NCBI RefSeq assembly: GCF_010723575.1
Contig: NZ_BLKZ01000002.1
Span: forward strand, 558,001 to 622,000
DNA length: 64,000 nucleotides
Direction: 5' to 3'
DNA from: Mycobacterium bourgelatii
GTDB lineage: Bacteria; Actinomycetota; Actinomycetes; Mycobacteriales; Mycobacteriaceae
How positions within the stretch are numbered: position 1 is the first letter of the stretch; every line of letters begins with the position of its first letter. Both the position numbers and the translations under genes were made by a program. The notes below the pieces were generated by a model. That model saw only the letters and a list, made by a program, of their open reading frames with translations. It made no database searches and was not told the DNA's origin. Below, piece after piece: positions 20,927-29,061 of this stretch.

Positions 20927-22560
20927 CGTTGCCGCCGAGCCCGAGCGACCAGTGCTGTCACCGCGATCGCTGCCGCAACCACACCGGCGAAGGCGACCGC
21001 GATGTCGCGGGCGCGATGATCCGGCGGCGCTGGCGGGGCGGCCGGCACGACAATTCGGTTATGCGGCACGGCCGGAAGTCGGTCTCCCGCCGGAACGTCG
21101 AACGTCAGCGCGGCCACCGGATCCACGACCCCGTAGCCGACCTGATTGTCGACCCCACGGGGCGGATTGTGTGCCGTCCGGAGAATTCGGTTGATGATCT
21201 GATGCGCAGACAGCATTGGAAATTTTGCGCGCACCAGCGCGGCCACCCCACTGACATAGGCAGCGGAGAAGCTGGTGCCCCAGATCGGCATTGGTTTGTC
21301 GCCGGGCCGGATCGGCGGGTAAGCATTCACCGGCTGGCCGTTCGTCGGCGACAGGCCCAGGATTCCGACGCCGGGTGCCGCTGCCGCCACCCAAGGGCCG
21401 GCAAGACTCTTGCCGATGGGAGCGCCCGTGTTGTCCACGGCGCCCACCGACAACACGTAGTCGGCGAACCACGATGGTGATGACACCGTCTTGACCTGAT
21501 GCCAATCGCGAGGATCGGTGGGATCGAGCGGATCGAACGACGGGTTCTGGGCACACCCGTCTTCGCTGTCATTGCCCGCTGCGGCAACGATTACCGCGTC
21601 TTTCACGGTTGCCGCGTACCACACGGCGGCCCCGATGGTGGCCTGATCCAGCGGATCGGCGGCCGGAACGCACGATGTCACGCTGATGTTGATCACCTTG
21701 GCGCCCAGGTTGGCGGCGTGCACGATGGCGCTCGCCAAGGTTGATATCGAGCCGGCCTTCTTGCGGACCTCCATGTCGCCGGGTCCCGGGTTGACCGGCT
21801 CGTAGGCCCGCGACGACTGACGAATGGAGATGATCACCGCATGCGGTGCGACGCCGATGACGCCGTCGGGTGCGCCGGGTGATGGCGGCGCCACCTCAGG
21901 GTTGTCAGGTGGGCCGACACCGGAATCCCCTGGCCCATTGGCGGGTTCGTCCGACGGCGGCGGTGGCGGTGCCGGCCTGGTCTCGGTGACGGTCACCGGG
22001 GTCGGTGGCGGAGGTGGCGCCGGCGGCGGCGGCTTGCCGCCCGGCGGCGCCGGCGCCGAGTCCGTCGGGGGCGGGCCCACCGGTGCCGGAAACGCCGGGT
22101 CGCTCGGCATCGCGGCCGGCATCGGAATGCCCTGCGGGGCAGCACCAATCACCGACGCCACGATGGTGCCGTGCGCGTCGCAGTCCAACAAACCGTCGCC
22201 GCCCATGATGTAGTCTCCGCCCGGTATCACTCGCAGCCGCGAACTGGGGTTGATCCCGGTATCGATGATCGCCACCGGCACACCGTTGCCGGTCGAGTAC
22301 TGCCAAGCCTTGCTGACGTTCAGCATCGTGAAACCCGGTGCGGTGTTGCCGGCATTCGGGTCTGCGACGGTGATCGTTTGCGCGCACATGTTGCTTTGCC
22401 GCATGGGTTGGTCCGGTGCCGGTTTGCCGTCCACCGGTACCCGAGCGGGGTCGATGCTCGGTGGTGGTATTGCCTGTGCCGCCGTAAGACTCGGCAGCAT
22501 GGCCGCGATCACGGTGGCGGTAGTCAAAGCGGTGATCCGGCGGCTCCATCTCGCTGTCAT
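20923..22560 (-). CDS. mycP2: ESX-2 mycosin protease MycP2
   Basis: A 545-residue subtilisin-like protease anchored on the outer face of the inner membrane. A signal peptide covers residues 1 to about 30. Catalytic residues are Asp100 (VAIIDTG), His130 (CDAHG) and Ser430 (GTSFSAAYVSG), with oxyanion Asn330 (AAAGND). Residues about 145-232 form a proline-rich insertion, longer than in most mycosins. A C-terminal helix with trailing arginines is the membrane anchor. It overlaps eccD2 and eccE2 by four bases each. Mycosins stabilise the ESX complex, and the catalytic triad appears intact. Confidence 0.95.
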   Translation of the reverse strand: MTARWSRRITALTTATVIAAMLPSLTAAQAIPPPSIDPARVPVDGKPAPDQPMRQSNMCAQTITVADPNAGNTAPGFTMLNVSKAWQYSTGNGVPVAIIDTGINPSSRLRVIPGGDYIMGGDGLLDCDAHGTIVASVIGAAPQGIPMPAAMPSDPAFPAPVGPPPTDSAPAPPGGKPPPPAPPPPPTPVTVTETRPAPPPPPSDEPANGPGDSGVGPPDNPEVAPPSPGAPDGVIGVAPHAVIISIRQSSRAYEPVNPGPGDMEVRKKAGSISTLASAIVHAANLGAKVINISVTSCVPAADPLDQATIGAAVWYAATVKDAVIVAAAGNDSEDGCAQNPSFDPLDPTDPRDWHQVKTVSSPSWFADYVLSVGAVDNTGAPIGKSLAGPWVAAAAPGVGILGLSPTNGQPVNAYPPIRPGDKPMPIWGTSFSAAYVSGVAALVRAKFPMLSAHQIINRILRTAHNPPRGVDNQVGYGVVDPVAALTFDVPAGDRLPAVPHNRIVVPAAPPAPPDHRARDIAVAFAGVVAAAIAVTALVARARRQR

Positions 22561-24059
22561 CGCATGCGCACCCAGGTGAACAGGCCGCCGATCCAGGCCG
22601 CTAGCGGAAAGGCGACGATAATCGCAGCGATTTCAAGCCATTCGGCGGTCATGCGTACCAGTGGGGTGAATCGGGTGACCGGAACAAGCAGCGCAGCTAG
22701 CAAGCCCGCGCCTCCGAAGGCACCCACTACGAGCGCACCCCAGGCCAGCGAGTACGGCGACGAAACCGGTTCCTGCACAGCGTACTTGACTACCCCGGCG
22801 CATGTCGCTGCGGCGGCCCCGCACACCAGCGCCACCGCCTGGCGCTTGTCCGCGAAGACCCGTCCGCGGCTTATGAAGATGGTGACGAACAGCCCGGCGA
22901 GCACCGTTGTGGCGGTGCTGCGATCACGTCCCGGCATGAGGGTTGCCCAGACGGCCGCAGGCAGGGCCAGCGCGGCCCCCACGCAGATGCCGGTGAGCAC
23001 ATCGTTGGCGCGGATCGCGGCCGCGGCGATCTGTGCTCCGCGGGGGGTGGTGTCCGGATTTGCGTCGTCGTCCGCGGCGGCATCACCATCGCTGACCGGC
23101 GTGACCGCATCGACGGGAAGGCCTGCGCTGCGTCGGAACAGATCTCGCCCGGTGATGGATCCGAAGTACGGCGGCCGAATCTGCGCCACCCACAATGCGA
23201 CCGTCGGCGCCAACGTCAAGACGAACAGCAATGCGACCAGGGCGCACATGCCTAGCCACTGGGCCGGGATCGACCACCACATCCGAGCGCCGGCAATCGT
23301 CCCGGCGAGTGCACACAGGGTCACCACTGCCGCAGCCACCTTGACGTGGCGCTTCGTCGTCGCTGCGAGTACGCACGTGAGCACAGCGGCCGCCAGCGCC
23401 GCGATGAACTGGTGCGGAGCTCCGAGGTTTCCCGGCGGCACTGCACCCAGACTGACCGCCAGCGGCAGTACCGCAAGCCACCCGAACCCGTCGAGCATGT
23501 CAGCGCGATGGGGCCACCGACGCCACACCGCCACCGCTGCGCCCGCGGCCAGCAGACCCGCAATACCCGTGACGATGCTGGGCAACAGCGACTCACTCGA
23601 AATACGCTGCCGCAGCGCTAATCCCAGAATGGTGAGGGCACCCATGACCAGCATGGCCACCGCCGTGTGCGCCGCCGTCTGCGCTGTGACCGGCTCGAAC
23701 ATCTTCTTGCCGATCCGCGCCAAGCCGGTGGACAACGATTCGTACTGCGGCTCGAACGATTCGCCTTCGACCGCCGGCACCAGGGTCAGCGTGGCGCCGT
23801 CTTCGACGCCAAGTTCATCCAGGGTCTTGGTGATGTCCAGTCGCACGCCGTTGGTTTTGTGCAGTTCGTATCCCACACCTGCTTCGAGTCCATGGCAACC
23901 GCGACGCTTGAGTTCGTCGTTCAACAGTTCGACGACGTTGTCGATGAATGCTTCGATCGGCACGGACGCCGGATACACCTGCGATACCAGGTGTTCGCCG
24001 CACACCACGGCCACGGCGCAGCGCGCCGGAAAGGAAACCGTAGACGCCGACCGAGTCAT
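22557..24059 (-). CDS. eccD2: ESX-2 channel component EccD2
   Basis: A 500-residue integral membrane protein. Residues about 15-110 form the cytosolic ubiquitin-like domain, with a DGATLTLVPAVEGE end strand. About eleven hydrophobic helices follow from residue 125 to the C-terminus. EccD forms the membrane vestibule of the ESX machine. It overlaps mycP2 and the MinD-like gene by four bases. Length is close to Rv3887c (about 509). It is complete, although eccB2 and eccC2, with which it would assemble, are absent from this locus. Confidence 0.94.
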   Translation of the reverse strand: MTRSASTVSFPARCAVAVVCGEHLVSQVYPASVPIEAFIDNVVELLNDELKRRGCHGLEAGVGYELHKTNGVRLDITKTLDELGVEDGATLTLVPAVEGESFEPQYESLSTGLARIGKKMFEPVTAQTAAHTAVAMLVMGALTILGLALRQRISSESLLPSIVTGIAGLLAAGAAVAVWRRWPHRADMLDGFGWLAVLPLAVSLGAVPPGNLGAPHQFIAALAAAVLTCVLAATTKRHVKVAAAVVTLCALAGTIAGARMWWSIPAQWLGMCALVALLFVLTLAPTVALWVAQIRPPYFGSITGRDLFRRSAGLPVDAVTPVSDGDAAADDDANPDTTPRGAQIAAAAIRANDVLTGICVGAALALPAAVWATLMPGRDRSTATTVLAGLFVTIFISRGRVFADKRQAVALVCGAAAATCAGVVKYAVQEPVSSPYSLAWGALVVGAFGGAGLLAALLVPVTRFTPLVRMTAEWLEIAAIIVAFPLAAWIGGLFTWVRMR

Positions 24060-25039
24060 TGCCGCGGCCTGTCAGCATCGGGAATGTACTTGTCGGCCAG
24101 CGTCGCGGTGATCTCGAAGAGCCGTAGCCGCGTCTTCTTCGTCAGCTCGTGTTGGGTGTCGATGATCCCGCCTTTGGCGAGGTAGGGATCGAAGGGCATG
24201 AATTCGACGGTCGCCCCGCATTGACCGAACCTCTCGGTCAGGTAGGTGCGAGCGTCCGCCTCGTATTTGTTGCGGCTGTCGTTCAAGACCACCATGCTGC
24301 GGGAGACCAATTCGTGGTAGCCCATCGACCGCAGCAGATCGATCGCCCGGGTGACGGGCAGGGAGGTGTCCGCGGTCAACCCGGACACGAATACCAGCGT
24401 GTCGCAGGAGTCGAGCACGGCCTTCATCACCGGGTGCTCGAGATCGTCGGAGGTGTCCACCACTATCACCGTGTGGGTGCGCCGCAGTCGTGCCAGTACG
24501 CCGGTGAACATCGAGGGCACCAGCGTCCGGGGTTGATCCGATGCGCGGTTGCCGGCCAGCACATCGAGCCCGATGTTGTTCTGCCCCAGGTGTTCCCGGA
24601 TGTCCGCATAACCCTGAACGTCGGTGTCGTTCAGAACGGCCGAGTAGTCACCCGGCGGCGACTCGTCGATTCGCCCGGCCAGCGTTCCGAATCCGGGCGC
24701 CGCGTCGACGGCGACGACGTTGTCGGGCCGGCACTCTCGGAACGCCGCACCTATGCACGCCGTCATTGTGGTCTTGCCGACGCCGCCCTTTCCGGAGACC
24801 ACACCGATCACGTATTGCTTACGGATGTGCCGCCGAATTCGCTCCTGCAATTCCCGGTAATGCCTTTCAGCCGGCGATTCACCGAGGTTCAGCTTCCGGC
24901 AAGAGGCACTGTAGAGGAACCTGCGCCAGCCCGAGTCGGGCGGAATTTTTCGCGGCGCGACCATATCTGATATCCGCAAGGTTTCGGATACGGAATTGTG
25001 TTCGGCTGGGTTTGTCGCCACACTCCACGAATTCGTCAT
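24056..25039 (-). CDS. MinD/ParA-like ATPase of the ESX-2 operon (Rv3888c-like)
   Basis: A 327-residue deviant Walker ATPase with SGKGGVGKTTMTA near residue 82, VVAVDAAPGFGTL and IVVDTSDDLEHP. It is a paralogue of the ATPase at 9725-11659 but lacks the proline-rich N-terminus. Such ATPases accompany ESX-1 and ESX-2 loci and may position or regulate the machinery; that role is inferred. It overlaps eccD2 by four bases and starts 18 bases after the espG2 stop, so it belongs to the same transcript. Confidence 0.9.
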   Translation of the reverse strand: MTNSWSVATNPAEHNSVSETLRISDMVAPRKIPPDSGWRRFLYSASCRKLNLGESPAERHYRELQERIRRHIRKQYVIGVVSGKGGVGKTTMTACIGAAFRECRPDNVVAVDAAPGFGTLAGRIDESPPGDYSAVLNDTDVQGYADIREHLGQNNIGLDVLAGNRASDQPRTLVPSMFTGVLARLRRTHTVIVVDTSDDLEHPVMKAVLDSCDTLVFVSGLTADTSLPVTRAIDLLRSMGYHELVSRSMVVLNDSRNKYEADARTYLTERFGQCGATVEFMPFDPYLAKGGIIDTQHELTKKTRLRLFEITATLADKYIPDADRPRQ

Positions 25040-25057
25040 GCTGCTGGGCCTCTCAAG

Positions 25058-25891
25058 CTAAACAACTTTGCGGTACGAAAACCATTCCTGCTCGGCAGGC
25101 AGACGCCGCACCATATGGTTGATCGCAACGCCGATGTTGCTTTTTGTTCCGGGGGCGATGATCATCCATTTCCCCCCTGCGGAATGGACATCCTCAGCCA
25201 CGAGCCGTCCCTCCGGGGTGTCGATCACCGTCACCGCGCTCTCGTCCACGTGTGACCGGTGAAACTTGCCCGTCGAAACCCCGCACTGGATTGCGACGAT
25301 CGAGGCCCGGGCCGATCTGTTCGGGTCGGCGGCGAGGAGCAAAGTACGCAACTGGTCGGGTTCGAGCCGTTGGTCTTCCAGGAATGTGGCCAAAGCCTTC
25401 CGGCTGGTGGCGGCCGCCCGCAGAGCTTCGGCGTCCAAGGTGACGGGGCGTAGCTGCGCGGGCTCGAGTTCTCCGCACAACCTCTCTACCTGGGTATTGA
25501 GCACTGCGCTTGCCGATGTCTCGGCGCCGGCGGTGCCGGCCGCGCTGATGCGGACGAGATCCGCCGAACGTTCCATGGCCACCCACCACTGCGCGAACCT
25601 GGCGAGCAGGGCTCGCGCCGGATCGTCGGCACCTGCCGTAGAGATCTGTACGAAGAGCGCGACGTCCCGCCGCGAAAGCACGGTCAGCCACTCGACCACG
25701 GTGGGGTCGACGTGATCCGACTCATCCACGACACCGGCGGCGCGCAGGTCGTCCATGATCGGATGAGCCAACGCGAGGTGCTTCGGCTCAACGCTGGGCA
25801 AGTGGGGACGCAACCCCAACTCGGGGGCTACGGTTTCGATGCCCGTCAGTACTTGGAGGGCCCATAGGCCGTCAATGGTCGTGGTCAACAA
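25058..25891 (-). CDS. espG2: ESX-2 PE-PPE chaperone EspG2
   Basis: A 277-residue EspG protein. EspG proteins bind the hydrophobic tip of their cognate PE-PPE dimers in the cytosol and keep them soluble for export. LRPHLPSVEPKHLALAHP and the SRRDVALFVQIS strand are family features, and length matches Rv3889c (276). The start is a TTG at 25891 with another TTG directly after it and only a weak ribosome-binding site. No PE-PPE pair is found in this locus, so the cognate client of this chaperone is missing here. Confidence 0.9.
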   Translation of the reverse strand: MLTTTIDGLWALQVLTGIETVAPELGLRPHLPSVEPKHLALAHPIMDDLRAAGVVDESDHVDPTVVEWLTVLSRRDVALFVQISTAGADDPARALLARFAQWWVAMERSADLVRISAAGTAGAETSASAVLNTQVERLCGELEPAQLRPVTLDAEALRAAATSRKALATFLEDQRLEPDQLRTLLLAADPNRSARASIVAIQCGVSTGKFHRSHVDESAVTVIDTPEGRLVAEDVHSAGGKWMIIAPGTKSNIGVAINHMVRRLPAEQEWFSYRKVV

Positions 25892-25979
25892 GGGTTTTCA
25901 GTCTTTCGCGCAAGTCCCAAAGCGCACGCCAGCACGTGCGCCTCGGTACCTCGTACACAGCGCTTCGGTGGCGTGGCGC

Positions 25980-26270
25980 CTACAGAAAGAAGCTTCCGAT
26001 CTGGGCGTCCGTGGCCTGTGCCATCTCGTCCACGTTGTGCACCGTGTGGGCGTGCCGGCTGACGGTCTGAATCAGGTCTTCGAGGCCACGCAGCATCTGC
26101 TGCTGCGCATCGAAAAAGGCGGTCGCTCCGTGACCTTGAAAGAAGTCGGCGAGTGCCTGCGTGAGGTTGAGGACATCGCTGTGGATCTCCATGAGCTGCG
26201 CCGCTTGCGAGCCAACTTCACCGGCGAACCCGATGACGGCGCCGTGGTTGTAGACAATCTGATCTGCCAT
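25980..26270 (-). CDS. esxC: ESX-2 secreted WXG100-type protein EsxC
   Basis: A 96-residue helical hairpin protein of the WXG100 family and the presumed ESX-2 substrate. The turn motif is FFQGHGA, with Phe in place of Trp before x-Gly. The N-terminus MADQIVYNHGAV is EsxC-like. It forms a heterodimer with EsxD, the neighbouring gene 54 bases upstream. The C-terminal helix carries the VDEMAQATD segment near the expected export signal. Length equals Rv3890c within one residue. Confidence 0.93.
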   Translation of the reverse strand: MADQIVYNHGAVIGFAGEVGSQAAQLMEIHSDVLNLTQALADFFQGHGATAFFDAQQQMLRGLEDLIQTVSRHAHTVHNVDEMAQATDAQIGSFFL

Positions 26271-26324
26271 GACGTTCGTTCCTTCTGGATAAGTCTGGTT
26301 TTTTGGGGACGTGGCGGGGTCGAT

Positions 26325-26651
26325 TTAGACGGCTTGTGTTCCACCGCCGAACACGCCGTTGAGATTGGTGGCGGCGTCCGCCTCGTGGTTTTCCATCAGG
26401 ACCGCGGCCTGACCAAGGCCGTGTGCCAGGCGCTGCCCGCCGCTCATGATCTGTTGCAGGTCGTGGTGAATCTGGCCGGCGGTGTTCAACGATGTGGTGC
26501 CGGCATCCCCCGCCCACCCGGTGGCGCTGATGATGTTCTCGTGGCCGCTCAAGTACTGATTTGCAATTGCCGCGGCTTCCTGCAATCGCGTTTCAATTCG
26601 CTGTTGGGTGCCCCGCAATAACTCCGGTGTGACGACAGTCGCGTTTGCCAT
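26325..26651 (-). CDS. esxD: ESX-2 secreted WXG100-type protein EsxD
   Basis: A 108-residue partner of EsxC with the turn motif GWAGDAG (W-x-G) near residue 45 and a C-terminal AVLMENHEADAATNL segment. I used the ATG at 26651, preceded by GGGAGA and giving MANATVVTPELL as in other EsxD proteins. A GTG two codons upstream at 26657 is also possible. It is now the first gene of the ESX-2 operon, because PPE69, PE36, eccC2 and eccB2, which precede it in M. tuberculosis, are absent. Confidence 0.9.
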   Translation of the reverse strand: MANATVVTPELLRGTQQRIETRLQEAAAIANQYLSGHENIISATGWAGDAGTTSLNTAGQIHHDLQQIMSGGQRLAHGLGQAAVLMENHEADAATNLNGVFGGGTQAV

Positions 26652-26725
26652 GTTCACGTCTCCCTCAATTTTTCACGTTTCCCGATCCGGGACCTCGGTA
26701 AAGCTAAAGCAGCTAGCCGGAGCTG

Positions 26726-26827
26726 TCACTTCACTCGTCCACTGGACGACATCAATCGCCTCATCAGTGCCTTTACCCACATGATGAGCTGGCTCGGGTC
26801 GAAATTTCTTACTCGCGCCGTATGGCG
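26726..26827 (-). pseudogene. Orphan C-terminal gene remnant at the ESX-2 junction
   Basis: Between an in-frame TAG at 26830-26828 and a TGA at 26728-26726 the minus strand encodes 33 residues, including NFDPSQLIMWVKALMRRL, with no plausible start codon context. The amphipathic, tryptophan-containing sequence reads like a real protein C-terminus. It directly precedes esxD, exactly where a large block of ESX-2 genes is missing. I do not recognise the parent gene. It may be the 3' end of a deleted gene, or chance coding. Confidence 0.4.
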
Positions 26828-26852
26828 CTAGTCACCAATAGTTAGCTGGGCT

Positions 26853-27359
26853 TTACAAATTGGTGGCGCCGTCAGCTTTGCCGTCGCCGTCCGTATCCGA
26901 AAGCCGCACATCCCAACGGCCGTCCCCATCGGTGTCGGCGTATCCGGTGACGCCTTCATCCCCGGCGCACAACACGCGGTCGGCCAGTCCGTCGCCGTCG
27001 GTGTCGAACAGGTGGTCGTCAAGACGACCATGCCCGTCGAAGTCGACCAGCGGACCACCGGTGTGCTCAACACCGTCGAGGCCGAACCAACGCAGCTGGC
27101 CGCGATGGTCGACGGCGACCGTCCACGTCCCCGATCCGTCGTCGGTGAAGTAGCTCTCCGGTATCCCGTCGTTGTCGAGGTCAAGCACCGCATGGTCGGC
27201 CAGACCGTCGCCGTCCAGATCGGCTAGCGCGTCGTCGCGAATCCCGTCACCGTCGAGGTCCAGGCTGATCGCGTCGAACTGACCGTCACCGTTCAGATCA
27301 AGATCCGGCGGACGACTCCAGACGGCCGCGCCGTCATCGCCGCCAAGGCAGTACTCCAC
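26853..27359 (-). CDS. Aspartate/glycine repeat protein, DxDxDG type (Rv3906c-like)
   Basis: A 168-residue very acidic protein built of about ten repeats of the pattern DLDGDGxxDxA (for example DLDGDGLADHAVLDLDNDG and DTDGDGRWDVRLSDTDGDG). This is the calcium-coordinating loop pattern of thrombospondin type-3 and EF-hand-like repeats, so calcium binding is likely but inferred. No signal peptide is visible, so the site of action is unclear. It corresponds to Rv3906c, which follows esxE/esxF in M. tuberculosis; those two genes are missing here. The start is a GTG at 27359. Confidence 0.85.
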   Translation of the reverse strand: MEYCLGGDDGAAVWSRPPDLDLNGDGQFDAISLDLDGDGIRDDALADLDGDGLADHAVLDLDNDGIPESYFTDDGSGTWTVAVDHRGQLRWFGLDGVEHTGGPLVDFDGHGRLDDHLFDTDGDGLADRVLCAGDEGVTGYADTDGDGRWDVRLSDTDGDGKADGATNL

Positions 27360-27383
27360 GACTGATCCGACGGGGCGGCGGGC

Positions 27384-28832
27384 TTACGGGTTCCGTGCTT
27401 TCCGTTCTTCCCACCAAGCCAGGAGTTCCTGGGTGGCTTCTTCTCTGCTCAGCGGCCCGCGGTCCAACCGCAGTTCCTTGAGGAACTTCCACGCCTCGCC
27501 GACCACCGGGCCCGCCGGGATGTCGAGCAGCTGCATGATCTCGTTGCCGTCCAGGTCGGGACGCACCCGGGCCAGATCCTCCTTGGCCGCCAGTTCGGCG
27601 ATCCGCTCCTCCAGCCGGTCATAGCTGGCCTGCAGGCGGGCGGCGCGGCGCTTGTTGCGGGTGGTGCAGTCGGCGCGGACCAGCTTGTGCAGCCGCGGCA
27701 ACAGCGGCCCAGCGTCGGTGACGTAGCGACGCACCGCCGAGTCCGTCCACTTCCCCTCGCCGTAGCCGTGGAACCGCAGGTGCAGATACACCAGCTGGGA
27801 GACGTCGTCGACCATCTGCTTGGAGTACTTCAGCGCCCGCATCCGCTTGCGGACCATCTTGGCGCCGACCACCTCGTGGTGGTGAAAGCTCACGCCGCCG
27901 TTGGCCTCGTGCCGCCGCGTAGCGGGCTTGCCGATGTCGTGCAGCAGCGCGGCCCACCGCAGCACCAAGTCAGGACCGTCGTCTTCCAGCGCTATCGCCT
28001 GCCGCAGCACGGTCAGCGAGTGCTGGTAGACGTCCTTATGCTGGTGGTGTTCGTCGATGGCCATCTGCATGCCGCCGATCTCGGGCAGCACCACCTCACC
28101 CATTCCGGTCTGCACCAGCAGGTCGATGCCGGCAACCGGGTCGGCACCGAGCATCATCTTGTCCAGTTCGGCGGCCACCCGTTCCGCGCTGATGCGGGCC
28201 AGCTGCGGTGCCATGTCCTCGATCGCCGCCCTTACCCGCGGCGCCACCGTGAAACCCAGTTGCGAGACGAACCGCGCCGCCCGCAGCATCCGCAGCGGAT
28301 CGTCGCCGAACGACACCTCCGGTGACGACGGGGTGTCGAGCACTTTGGCCCGCAGCGCACCCAGACCGCCCAGCGGGTCGAGAAACTCGCCGGGCCCCGT
28401 CGCGGTGATCCGCACCGCCATCGCGTTCACGGTGAAGTCCCGGCGCACCAGATCGTCCTCGAGGCGGTCGCCGAACTGCACCTCCGGATTGCGCGACACC
28501 TGGTCATAGGTGTCGGCGCGAAAAGTGGTGATCTCCAGTCGGTTTTCGCCCTTACCGACACCGACGGTGCCGAACTCGATGCCCGTTTCCCAGATCGCGT
28601 CGGCCCAGGACCGCACGATCTTCTGCACCTGCTCGGGGCGCGCGTCGGTGGTGAAATCCAGGTCGGGGCTCAGCCGGCCCAACAGGGCATCGCGCACCGA
28701 ACCGCCGACCAGGTACAACTCGTGGCCGGCGGCGGCGAACGCGCTCCCGAGCTCACTTAGTAGGCCGACGTGCTTATTCAGGGCGACCGCGGCCGCGGTC
28801 AGCAGTTGGACGTCCTGGTCAGCGTCGGGCAC
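27384..28832 (-). CDS. pcnA: CCA tRNA nucleotidyltransferase / poly(A) polymerase family
   Basis: A 482-residue enzyme that adds or repairs the 3' CCA end of tRNAs. The nucleotidyltransferase head carries LVGGSVRDALLGR and PDLDFTTDA (catalytic DxD) near residues 40-60. An RNA-binding neck follows, and then an HD domain (LLHDIGKPATRRHE, HHHEVVGAKM) in the C-terminal half. The HD domain is typical of the actinobacterial form, the Rv3907c homologue. It is divergent from mutT4 across about 230 bases and only 24 bases upstream of the Rv3906c-like gene on the same strand. Confidence 0.95.
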   Translation of the reverse strand: MPDADQDVQLLTAAAVALNKHVGLLSELGSAFAAAGHELYLVGGSVRDALLGRLSPDLDFTTDARPEQVQKIVRSWADAIWETGIEFGTVGVGKGENRLEITTFRADTYDQVSRNPEVQFGDRLEDDLVRRDFTVNAMAVRITATGPGEFLDPLGGLGALRAKVLDTPSSPEVSFGDDPLRMLRAARFVSQLGFTVAPRVRAAIEDMAPQLARISAERVAAELDKMMLGADPVAGIDLLVQTGMGEVVLPEIGGMQMAIDEHHQHKDVYQHSLTVLRQAIALEDDGPDLVLRWAALLHDIGKPATRRHEANGGVSFHHHEVVGAKMVRKRMRALKYSKQMVDDVSQLVYLHLRFHGYGEGKWTDSAVRRYVTDAGPLLPRLHKLVRADCTTRNKRRAARLQASYDRLEERIAELAAKEDLARVRPDLDGNEIMQLLDIPAGPVVGEAWKFLKELRLDRGPLSREEATQELLAWWEERKARNP

Positions 28833-29061
28833 GTTCGATCAGCCTAGTCGGATCAATCCAGCACAGATGGCCCCGTCGAGTGTGAACTACACGACGCAAA
28901 ACCGGCGTGTCTTGTCGTCGGATTCACACTGGCCAGCCGCAGGCGCTCACCCGGGGCTCAGCCGGCGACCGGAAGGCGACAGCCAGTCCCTTCCCTCTCA
29001 TAGGCCCCACAACCGGCGAGTACGTCGGGAAGACCCGCCCGTGCCAGCTAATATCGCTTGG

